Positions 56,787 through 64,000 of a stretch of 64,000 bases of DNA are shown here, piece after piece (the first letter of the stretch is position 1; every line of letters begins with the position of its first letter). Position numbers and translations under genes: made by a program. The notes below the pieces were generated by a model. It made no database searches. It was not told the origin of the DNA and saw nothing but the letters and a program-made list of their open reading frames with translations. Source of the stretch: Pseudomonas triticicola (lineage in GTDB: Bacteria > Pseudomonadota > Gammaproteobacteria > Pseudomonadales > Pseudomonadaceae); NCBI RefSeq assembly GCF_019145375.1, contig NZ_JAHSTX010000001.1, forward strand, positions 496,001-560,000, in the 5' to 3' direction.

Positions 56787-57341
56787 TCAGCGACGCCCCG
56801 CAATCACCGCATCCCGCCGACTGCCCGAGACCTTGCGGCAGTGCACCAGCGCATCACGAATCATGAAGTTGACCAGGGTGGGTGATACGCCCAGTTCCTT
56901 GGCGATGTCTTTCTGCGGCACGCCGTGCAAGCGGTACATCTCGAAGGCATAACGGGTGCGGCTGGGCAGCTCAGTCAGCGCATCGGCGATGTGTTCGAGG
57001 GTCGAGAAGTTGATGTGCGAAGTTTCCGGCGAAGCGCCCTGAATCACCACGTTCAAGCCTTCCTCTTCCGGGCCTGAGTATTTCTGTTCGAGCGCCTGCT
57101 TGCGGTAGTGATCGATGGCGAGGTTGCGCACGATCTGGAACAGGTAGCTCAGCTGAGCCTTGATCGACGACGTGATCGGCGGCGCCGATTGCAGTCGGAA
57201 AAACGCATCCTGAACCACATCTTCGGCACGAGACCTGCAACCGGTAATGCGGGCTGCAATCTTGACCAGAATCAGTCGATTGTCGACGAATGCCTGAAGT
57301 AGCGGTGAATCGCACCTGCTTGTGGATACTTGTTCCGTCAT
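56787..57341 (-). CDS. pvdS: Iron-starvation extracytoplasmic-function sigma factor PvdS
   Basis: A 184-residue ECF sigma factor directing pyoverdine genes. Region 2 is LILVKIAARITGCRSRAEDVVQDAFFRL-like, with AQLSYLFQIVRNLAIDHYRK. Region 4 is LTELPSRTRYAFEMYRLHGV then PQKDIAKELGVSPTLVNFMI. The ATG at 57341 has AAGGTG 6 bases upstream. It lies between pvdYII and pvdL, which carry PvdS promoters, and its own promoter overlaps a Fur box. Activity is normally limited by the anti-sigma factor FpvR. Confidence 0.95.
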   Translation of the reverse strand: MTEQVSTSRCDSPLLQAFVDNRLILVKIAARITGCRSRAEDVVQDAFFRLQSAPPITSSIKAQLSYLFQIVRNLAIDHYRKQALEQKYSGPEEEGLNVVIQGASPETSHINFSTLEHIADALTELPSRTRYAFEMYRLHGVPQKDIAKELGVSPTLVNFMIRDALVHCRKVSGSRRDAVIAGRR

Positions 57342-57413
57342 GGAAATCACCTTGCTGCCAATAGGTTAGTGGGAGGGCCTCGGGGGACGGCGCCGTCCTA
57401 CACATCGAGCGAC

Positions 57414-57442
57414 AAATTATGTTGAATGATAATGATTGTCAA
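57414..57442 (-). promoter_or_regulatory. Sigma-70 promoter of pvdS overlapped by a Fur box
   Basis: On the minus strand, TTGACA (57442-57437), exactly 17 bp, TAATTT (57419-57414). The Fur 7-1-7 motif TGATAAT-G-ATTGTCA (57427-57441) has one mismatch to TGATAAT-N-ATTATCA and covers the -35 and much of the spacer. Iron-loaded Fur would therefore block pvdS. Confidence 0.85.
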
Positions 57443-57535
57443 ATGAGAAAGAGAGGTATTGCTGTAAGGCGATGTGTTTTGCCAACTGCGACACGCCGCC
57501 GCACCCCAGCCCCGCTGGACGTCGCGCCTGCCGAC

Positions 57536-57559
57536 TAATTATTTCCCTACTCCATCCGT
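57536..57559 (+). promoter_or_regulatory. PvdS-type promoter of pvdL
   Basis: TAATT-N16-CGT, one base from the TAAAT-N16-CGT consensus, about 150 bp before the pvdL start. Confidence 0.75.
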
Positions 57560-57711
57560 TCTCATTGGTGAATGGCCCGGGTGCAGATCCCCGGCCTCAG
57601 CGCATTCCGATGCCCAGCGTGGTCGGCACAGACCGCGCCCCGCACGCCTCTCGACAGGTGTGACGCAGCCACCCGATTCCACTTGCAAGCCGAATTCAGG
57701 CAGGAAACCTC

Positions 57712-60700
57712 ATGACCGACGCGTTCGAACTCCCCAGCACCCTGGTCCATGCCCTCAAGCGTCGCGCGGCCCTGACGCCGGACCGACTGGCCTTGCGTTT
57801 TCTCGCCGAAAACCCGGAGCAGGCTGTGGTGCTTAGCTATCGGGAACTGGATCAACGCGCGCGCACCATCGCCGCTGCGTTGCAGGCTCAGGCTGGATTC
57901 GGTGAGCGTGCGGTGCTGCTGTTTCCCAGTGGCGCGGATTACGTCGCGGCGTTTTTCGGCTGCCTGTATGCCGGTGTGATTGCGGTGCCGGCCTATCCGC
58001 CGGAATCCGCGCGTCGTCATCATCAGGAGCGTTTGCTGTCGATCATCGCCGACGCCGAGCCCACGCTGTTGCTGACCAGCGCCGACCTGCGCGATGCCTT
58101 GCAACAAATCGACGGCGCGCCGCCGCTGTTGTGTGTCGACACCCTCGACAGCGCACTGGCTGAACGCTGGATTGAGCCGAGCCTGCCGCCCGAACACATC
58201 GCCTTTCTGCAATACACTTCCGGCTCCACCGCGCTGCCCAAGGGCGTGCAGGTCAGCCACGGCAATCTGGTCGCCAACGAACTGCTGATCCGTCACGGTT
58301 TCGGCATCGACGTCAACCCGGACGACGTCATCGTCAGCTGGTTGCCGCTGTATCACGACATGGGTTTGATCGGTGGCCTGCTGCAACCGATTTTCAGCGG
58401 CGTGCCGTGCATTCTGATGTCGCCGGCCTACTTCCTCGGCCGGCCGTTGCGCTGGCTGGAAGCGATTGCCGAATACGGCGGCACCATCAGCGGCGGCCCG
58501 GATTTCGCCTACCGTTTGTGCAGTGAGCGGGTCAGCGAATCGGCCCTTGAGCGCCTCGATCTGAGCCGTTGGCGCGTGGCCTATTCCGGTTCCGAGCCGA
58601 TCCGTCTCGATACCCTCGAGCGCTTCGCCGAAAAATTCGCTGCTTGCGGTTTCAGCGACAACAGTTTCATGGCCTCGTACGGTCTGGCCGAGGCGACCCT
58701 GTTTGTCGCTGGCACACCGCGCGGCACCGGCATCCCGGCGTTGCGTGTGGACGATCAGGCGCTGGCGCAAAACCGCGCCGAGCCGGGCGACGGCAGCGCG
58801 GTCATGAGTTGCGGCATCAGCCAGCCTGAGCACGCGGTGCTGATCGTCGAACCCAATACCCTCGAAGAACTCGCCGATAACGCCGTCGGCGAAGTCTGGG
58901 CCGCCGGCCCGAGCATCGCCCACGGTTACTGGCGCAACCCCGAAGCCAGCGCCAAGACTTTTGTTCAGCACGCCGGCCGCACCTGGTTGCGCACCGGCGA
59001 CTTGGGTTTTATCCGTGAGGGCGAACTGTTCGTCACCGGGCGCCTGAAAGATATGCTCATCGTCCGTGGCCACAACCTCTACCCGCAGGACATCGAGCAG
59101 ACCGTCGAGCGCGAAGTCGAAGTGGTGCGCAAGGGCCGCGTGGCGGCGTTCGCGGTCAACCACAACGGCGAAGAGGGCATTGGCATCGCTGCGGAAATCA
59201 GCCGTAGCGTGCAGAAAATCCTTGCGCCAGATGCGCTGATCAAAGCCATTCGCCAAGCCGTGGCCGAGGCGTATCAGGAGGCGCCAAGCGTGGTGGTGCT
59301 GCTCAATCCGGGCGCGTTGCCGAAAACCTCCAGCGGCAAACTGCAGCGCTCGGCGTGCCGCAACCGTCTGGCCGATGGCGGTCTCGACAGTTACGCGCTG
59401 TTCCCTCCGATCACAGCCGCAACGGAAACCGCGACCAGCAGCACTTCGGATCTTGAGGCGTTGATCGGGCAAATCTGGGCCGAGCAACTCAACGTCAAGC
59501 AGGTCAGTGGCGACGACCATTTCTTCCTGCTAGGCGGCAACTCGATCGCCGCCACGCAAGTGGTCGCGCGGGTTCGCGAAGCACTCGGTGTCGAGCTGAG
59601 CCTGCGCCTGCTGTTCGAAGCGCCAACCCTCTCCGCTTTCGCCGCCGGCCTGGCGCAGCAGCAACAGACTGGCGGCAGCGCCCAAGATGCAATCAGCACG
59701 TTGTCGCGCAGTGAGCCGATGCCGCAGTCGCTGGCACAAAACCGTCTGTGGATCACTTGGCAACTCGATCCACAGAGCAGCGCCTACAACATTCCCGGCG
59801 GCCTGCGCCTGCGTGGCGAGCTGGACGAAGATGCCGTGCGCAGCAGCTTCCAGCAACTGATCGAACGCCATGAATCACTGCGCACACGTTTCTTCGAACG
59901 CGACGGTGTGGCATTGCAGCAAGTGCTTGCCGCTGCCGAATTCGACCTGCAACTGATCGACATCAGCGACCTGCCAGCGCCCGAGCGTGAAGCCTGTGCC
60001 GAGCAGATTCGCGAAGACGAGGCGCGCACTCGGTTCGATCTGGAAAAAGGCCCGTTGCTGGCGGTGACACTGGTGCGTCTCGATGATGAAGAGCATCAGT
60101 TGCTGGTGACCCTGCATCACATCATCGCTGACGGCTGGTCGCTGAATATCCTCCTCGACGAATTCTCGCGCCTCTATGCCGCCGCTACCCAAGGTGCAAC
60201 GGCGACGCTGGCAGCGCTGCCGGTGCAATACGCCGACTACGGCAACTGGCAGCGGCAATGGCTGGCGCAAGGCGAGGGCGAGCGGCAACTGGCGTACTGG
60301 AAAGCGCAGTTGGGCGAACAACATCCGCCATTGGAACTGGCTACCGATCACCCGCGCTCGGCCAGACACAACCACAGCGCCGCGCGCCACAGCGTGCGCT
60401 TGAGTAGCAAACTCAGCGAGGCGATTCGCCAGACTGCGCAGGCCCACGAAGCCACGCCGTTCATGCTTCTGCTCGCTGCGTTGCAAAGTTTGCTGCACCG
60501 CTACAGTGGTCAGCGCGACATTCGCATCGGCGTGCCCAACGCCAACCGTCCGCGCCTGGAAACCCAAAGCCTGATCGGCTTCTTCATCAATACCCAGGTG
60601 TTGCGTGCGCAAATCGATTCGCGCCTGACATTTGCCGAGTTGCTGAACCAGACCCGCCAGGCCGCACTCGGCGCCCAGGCCCATCAGGATCTGCCCTTCG

Positions 60701-63700
60701 AACAACTGCTCGAAGCTTTCCCGCAGGCCCGCGAACAGGGACTGTTCCAGGTCATGTTCAACCATCAGCAGCGCGACCTCAGTGCACTCAAGCGCCTGCC
60801 GGGTCTGCTCGCCGAAGAACTGCCGTGGCACAGCCGCGAGGCCAAGTTCGATCTGCAATTGCACAGCGAAGAGGATCGCAACGGCCGCCTGAGCTTGGCG
60901 TTCGACTACGCCAGCGAACTGTTCGATGCTGCGACCATCGAGCGCCTGGCCGAGCATTTCCACAATCTGCTCAGCGAGGTCTGCGAACAGCCACAGCAGG
61001 CCATCGGCGATCTGCGCTTGCCGACCGCCGCCGAGCAGAATCAGCAGAAGGACTGGAGCGTCGCTCCGTGCACCCCGGCGCAACACTGGCTGCCGGAACT
61101 GCTCGAGCAACAATTGCGCAACACCCCGCAACGCACCGCGCTGGTGTGGGACGGCGGTAGTCTGGATTTTGCCGAGCTGCACGCGCAAGCCAACCGCCTC
61201 GCCCATTACCTGCGCGACAAAGGCGTTGGCCCGGACGTGTGCGTGGCCATTGCCGCCGAGCGTTCGCCGCAACTGCTGATCGGTCTACTGGCGATCATCA
61301 AGGCCGGCGGCGCCTATGTGCCGCTTGATCCGGATTATCCGGCCGAACGCCTCGCCTACATGCTCCGCGACAGCGGCGTCGAACTGCTCCTGACCCAGAC
61401 GCAATTGCTCGAGCGTTTGCCGGCCAGCGACGGCGTCAGCGTGATCGCCATGGATGCGCTGCACCTGGATAAATGGCCGAGCCAGGCACCGGGCCTGCAC
61501 CTGCACGGCGACAACCTCGCCTACGTGATTTACACCTCGGGTTCCACCGGGCAACCGAAAGGCGTCGGCAACACCCACGCCGCGCTGGCCGAGCGCCTGC
61601 AATGGATGCAGGACAGTTACCGCCTCGACGAAACCGACGTGCTGATGCAAAAAGCGCCGATCAGTTTCGACGTCTCGGTGTGGGAATGCTTCTGGCCGCT
61701 GATCACCGGCGCGCGTCTGCTGCTTGCCGCCCCCGGCGAGCACCGCGACCCGCATCGCATCGCGCAACGGGTCCAGCAATACGGCGTGACCACGCTGCAC
61801 TTCGTTCCGCCGCTGCTGGCGCTGTTCATCGACGAGCCGCTGAGTGCCGAGTGTACGAGCCTGCGCCGGGTGTTTTCCGGCGGTGAAGCCTTGCCCGCCG
61901 AGTTGCGCAACCGTGTGCTGACGCAACTGCCGGCGGTGCAGTTACACAACCGCTACGGCCCGACCGAAACCGCGATCAACGTCACCCATTGGCATTGCAG
62001 TGCCGCCGATGGCGAGCGCTCGCCGATTGGCCGGCCGCTGGGCAATGTGATCTGCCGCATTCTCGATGCCGATCTCAATCCAGTACCGGCGGGCGTGCCG
62101 GGCGAACTGTGCATCAGCGGCATCGGTCTGGCCCGTGGTTATCTCGGCCGGCCGGCGTTGACCGCTGAACGCTTCGTCGTCGACCCACTGGGCGAGCAGG
62201 GCGCCCGCTTGTACCGCACCGGCGACCGTGCGCGCTGGTCCTCGGATGGCGTGATCGAATACCTCGGCCGTCTCGATCAGCAGGTCAAACTGCGTGGCTT
62301 TCGCGTCGAACCGGAAGAAATCCAGGCGCGACTGCTGGCGCAAAATGGCGTCGCCCAGGCCGTGGTGCTGGTGCGCGAAACCGCTGCCGGTGGACAACTG
62401 ATCGGCTACTTCACGGCGAGCGATCCGCAGGAAAATGCCGACCAACAAATCGCTCGATTGAACAACGCTTTGGCCGCTGAGCTGCCGGAATACATGGTGC
62501 CCGCACAATTGCTGCGCCTTGATGCGATGCCGTTGAGTCCCAGCGGCAAACTCGATCGCCGCGCCTTGCCCGAGCCGCAATGGCAGGTGCGTGAACACGT
62601 CGAACCGGTCAGCGAACTGGAGCAACAAATCGCCGCGATCTGGCGCGAAGTGCTGGGTCTGAAGCAGGTTGGCCTGCTTGATGATTTCTTCGCCCTCGGC
62701 GGTCACTCGCTACTGGCCACGCAAATCATTTCGCGCACACGTCAGGCCTGTGACGTCGAACTGCCGCTGCGCACATTGTTCGAGCACAGCGAATTGGGCG
62801 ATTACGCCGAACAGATTCGCCTGATCCAGGTCAGCGGCCGCACCAACCAACAGTTGCCGATCGGCACAGTCGACCGCAGCCAAGCGGTGCCGCTGTCCTA
62901 TTCGCAGCAGCGCATGTGGTTCCTCTGGCAGATGGAACCGGACAGCCCGGCGTACAACGTCGGCGGCATGGCGCGCTTGCGCGGCGTGCTGCATGTCGAG
63001 CATTTCGAGGCGGCGTTGCAGGCGCTGATCCTGCGCCACGAAACCCTGCGCACCACATTCCCAAGTGTCGATGGCGTCGCCCGCCAACAGGTGCATGCCG
63101 AGACCGGCGTGCGCATGGGCTGGAAGGATTTCTCCAGCCTGCCGGCAGAAGTCCGGGAGCTACAAGTCCAGCAACTGGCCGATGCAGAAGCGCACCAGCC
63201 GTTCAATCTGGAAACCGGACCGCTGCTGCGCGCCTGCCTGGTCAAGACTGCCGAGCACGAGCATTACTTCGTCCTGACCCTGCACCACATCGTCACCGAA
63301 GGCTGGGCGATGGACATCTTTGCCCGCGAACTCAGTGCGCTGTATGAAGCGTTCGTCGATGAGCGCGAATCACCGCTCGCGCCGCTGCCGGTGCAATACC
63401 TCGACTACAGCGTCTGGCAGCGTCAGTGGCTGGAGTCCGGCGAGCGCCAGCGCCAGCTCGATTACTGGACCGCGCAACTCGGTCGCGAACATCCGCTGCT
63501 GGAACTGCCCGGCGACCGTCCGCGTCCACCGGTGCAGAGCCATCAGGGCGAGCTGTTCCGTTTCGATCTGAGCGACGATCTCGCTGCGCGGGTGCGGGCG
63601 TTCAATGCGCAAAACGGTCTGACCCTGTTCATGACCATGACCGCCGCGCTCGCCACATTGCTCTACCGCTACAGCGGCCAGACCGACCTGCGCATCGGCG

Positions 63701-64000
63701 CGCCGGTGGCCAACCGCATCCGCCCGGAAAGCGAAGGGCTGATCGGTGCGTTTCTCAACACCCAGGTGCTGCGTTGCCAGCTCGATGGGCAGATGTCGGT
63801 CGGCGAACTGTTCGAGCAGGTGCGCCACACCGTGATCGAAGGCCAGTCCCATCAGGATCTGCCGTTCGATCATCTGGTCGAAGCCTTGCAGCCGCCACGC
63901 AGCGCGGCTTACAACCCGCTGTTCCAGGTGATGTGCAACGTGCAGCGCTGGGAATTCCAGCAGAGCCGCACGCTCGCTGGGATGACAGTCGAGTATCTGG
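57712..64000 (+). CDS. pvdL: Pyoverdine chromophore NRPS PvdL (N-terminal 2096 residues, cut by window edge)
   Basis: The frame opens at ATG 57712 (AGGAAA upstream) and continues past the right edge. Domains seen: acyl-AMP ligase (1-570, LQYTSGSTALPKGVQVSHGN and GRLKDMLIVRGHNLYPQDIE); carrier (Ser611, GGNSIAATQ); condensation (660-1095, HHIIADGWS at 802); adenylation (1125-1625, YVIYTSGSTGQPKGV and RYGPTETAINVTHW); carrier (Ser1666, GGHSLLATQ); condensation (from 1725, HHIVTEGWA at 1858). This acyl ligase-T-C-A-T-C order is that of PvdL, which loads a fatty acid and builds Glu-Tyr-Dab, the chromophore precursor. The by-eye specificity code is D-V-W-H-F-G-R-I-N; Arg at position 322 would suit a Glu side chain. 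Confidence 0.95.
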   Translation, partial: MTDAFELPSTLVHALKRRAALTPDRLALRFLAENPEQAVVLSYRELDQRARTIAAALQAQAGFGERAVLLFPSGADYVAAFFGCLYAGVIAVPAYPPESARRHHQERLLSIIADAEPTLLLTSADLRDALQQIDGAPPLLCVDTLDSALAERWIEPSLPPEHIAFLQYTSGSTALPKGVQVSHGNLVANELLIRHGFGIDVNPDDVIVSWLPLYHDMGLIGGLLQPIFSGVPCILMSPAYFLGRPLRWLEAIAEYGGTISGGPDFAYRLCSERVSESALERLDLSRWRVAYSGSEPIRLDTLERFAEKFAACGFSDNSFMASYGLAEATLFVAGTPRGTGIPALRVDDQALAQNRAEPGDGSAVMSCGISQPEHAVLIVEPNTLEELADNAVGEVWAAGPSIAHGYWRNPEASAKTFVQHAGRTWLRTGDLGFIREGELFVTGRLKDMLIVRGHNLYPQDIEQTVEREVEVVRKGRVAAFAVNHNGEEGIGIAAEISRSVQKILAPDALIKAIRQAVAEAYQEAPSVVVLLNPGALPKTSSGKLQRSACRNRLADGGLDSYALFPPITAATETATSSTSDLEALIGQIWAEQLNVKQVSGDDHFFLLGGNSIAATQVVARVREALGVELSLRLLFEAPTLSAFAAGLAQQQQTGGSAQDAISTLSRSEPMPQSLAQNRLWITWQLDPQSSAYNIPGGLRLRGELDEDAVRSSFQQLIERHESLRTRFFERDGVALQQVLAAAEFDLQLIDISDLPAPEREACAEQIREDEARTRFDLEKGPLLAVTLVRLDDEEHQLLVTLHHIIADGWSLNILLDEFSRLYAAATQGATATLAALPVQYADYGNWQRQWLAQGEGERQLAYWKAQLGEQHPPLELATDHPRSARHNHSAARHSVRLSSKLSEAIRQTAQAHEATPFMLLLAALQSLLHRYSGQRDIRIGVPNANRPRLETQSLIGFFINTQVLRAQIDSRLTFAELLNQTRQAALGAQAHQDLPFEQLLEAFPQAREQGLFQVMFNHQQRDLSALKRLPGLLAEELPWHSREAKFDLQLHSEEDRNGRLSLAFDYASELFDAATIERLAEHFHNLLSEVCEQPQQAIGDLRLPTAAEQNQQKDWSVAPCTPAQHWLPELLEQQLRNTPQRTALVWDGGSLDFAELHAQANRLAHYLRDKGVGPDVCVAIAAERSPQLLIGLLAIIKAGGAYVPLDPDYPAERLAYMLRDSGVELLLTQTQLLERLPASDGVSVIAMDALHLDKWPSQAPGLHLHGDNLAYVIYTSGSTGQPKGVGNTHAALAERLQWMQDSYRLDETDVLMQKAPISFDVSVWECFWPLITGARLLLAAPGEHRDPHRIAQRVQQYGVTTLHFVPPLLALFIDEPLSAECTSLRRVFSGGEALPAELRNRVLTQLPAVQLHNRYGPTETAINVTHWHCSAADGERSPIGRPLGNVICRILDADLNPVPAGVPGELCISGIGLARGYLGRPALTAERFVVDPLGEQGARLYRTGDRARWSSDGVIEYLGRLDQQVKLRGFRVEPEEIQARLLAQNGVAQAVVLVRETAAGGQLIGYFTASDPQENADQQIARLNNALAAELPEYMVPAQLLRLDAMPLSPSGKLDRRALPEPQWQVREHVEPVSELEQQIAAIWREVLGLKQVGLLDDFFALGGHSLLATQIISRTRQACDVELPLRTLFEHSELGDYAEQIRLIQVSGRTNQQLPIGTVDRSQAVPLSYSQQRMWFLWQMEPDSPAYNVGGMARLRGVLHVEHFEAALQALILRHETLRTTFPSVDGVARQQVHAETGVRMGWKDFSSLPAEVRELQVQQLADAEAHQPFNLETGPLLRACLVKTAEHEHYFVLTLHHIVTEGWAMDIFARELSALYEAFVDERESPLAPLPVQYLDYSVWQRQWLESGERQRQLDYWTAQLGREHPLLELPGDRPRPPVQSHQGELFRFDLSDDLAARVRAFNAQNGLTLFMTMTAALATLLYRYSGQTDLRIGAPVANRIRPESEGLIGAFLNTQVLRCQLDGQMSVGELFEQVRHTVIEGQSHQDLPFDHLVEALQPPRSAAYNPLFQVMCNVQRWEFQQSRTLAGMTVEYL

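Noticed and set aside
57562..59520. A 652-codon reading frame antisense to the start of pvdL
   Set aside because: Shadow of the NRPS acyl-ligase and carrier region, whose motifs are unambiguous on the + strand.
1..64000. CRISPR array, tRNA or rRNA genes, insertion sequences
   Set aside because: Only dispersed REP-like hairpins were seen; no regularly spaced direct repeats, no transposase frames and no tRNA-like or rRNA sequence noticed by eye.

Overview
The window is about 62% GC and has the gene content and synteny of a fluorescent pseudomonad (Pseudomonas fluorescens group). Evidence: a pvdS/pvdL/pvdYII pyoverdine locus at the right end, a complete atuR-atuABCDEF acyclic-terpene cluster, a sagS-ospR-gpx-msrB-alaA-htpX-tpm block in the same neighbourhood as in P. 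aeruginosa, and many copies of a REP-like hairpin element (GTGGGAGCGAGCCTGCTCGC core) between genes. It is chromosomal core plus conserved-accessory sequence. I see no prophage, insertion sequence, CRISPR array, tRNA or rRNA.

Layout. 1-2.4 kb: a LysR regulator cut by the left edge, a TauE/SafE exporter, a second LysR regulator and a DUF1127 protein. 2.5-12 kb: a YcaQ-type DNA glycosylase, class II DAHP synthase, a spermidine-synthase-like protein, a crotonase, the DEAD-box helicase DeaD behind a long structured leader, a LigB-type dioxygenase, thiopurine methyltransferase and HtpX. 12-18.8 kb: alaA and an oxidative-stress block (msrB, gpx-ospR with an OhrR-type operator, and a DUF815 ATPase coupled to a free methionine-R-sulfoxide reductase) wrapped around the SagS hybrid kinase. 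18.8-29 kb: a signalling block with an HD-GYP protein carrying a large insertion, a BvgS/RocS-like 1218-residue phosphorelay kinase with its LuxR-type regulator, dgt, and an EAL-YkuI_C protein. 29-35.5 kb: yqjDEK-like membrane proteins, an ammonium transporter, a CPA2 antiporter, a glutaredoxin-like protein, a small gene behind a perfect LexA box, a pseudouridine synthase and a lipoprotein. 35.6-45.4 kb: mobA/moaB/moeA, the YegS lipid kinase, a NarX/NarL-type two-component pair, a degenerate HPt-like protein, cheV with a sigma-28 promoter, a MOSC protein, ppnP and an exonuclease. 45.5-54.7 kb: the atu cluster with its TetR regulator and two mirrored operators. 54.7-64 kb: a solitary solute-binding protein, then pvdYII, pvdS and the first third of pvdL.

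How the parts work together. The atu genes form one leftward operon for citronellol/geraniol catabolism by the geranyl-CoA carboxylase route, and AtuR probably represses both arms of the divergent promoter. The right end reads as an iron switch: a Fur box overlaps a sigma-70 promoter of pvdS, and PvdS-type promoters (TAAAT/TAATT-N16-CGT) precede both pvdYII and pvdL. The 14-29 kb stretch gathers several c-di-GMP or phosphorelay proteins (SagS, HD-GYP, RocS-like, EAL). The least explained signals are the deaD leader, where the start codon lies in a perfect 9-bp stem with the ribosome-binding site in the loop, and the LexA-box gene of unknown function.
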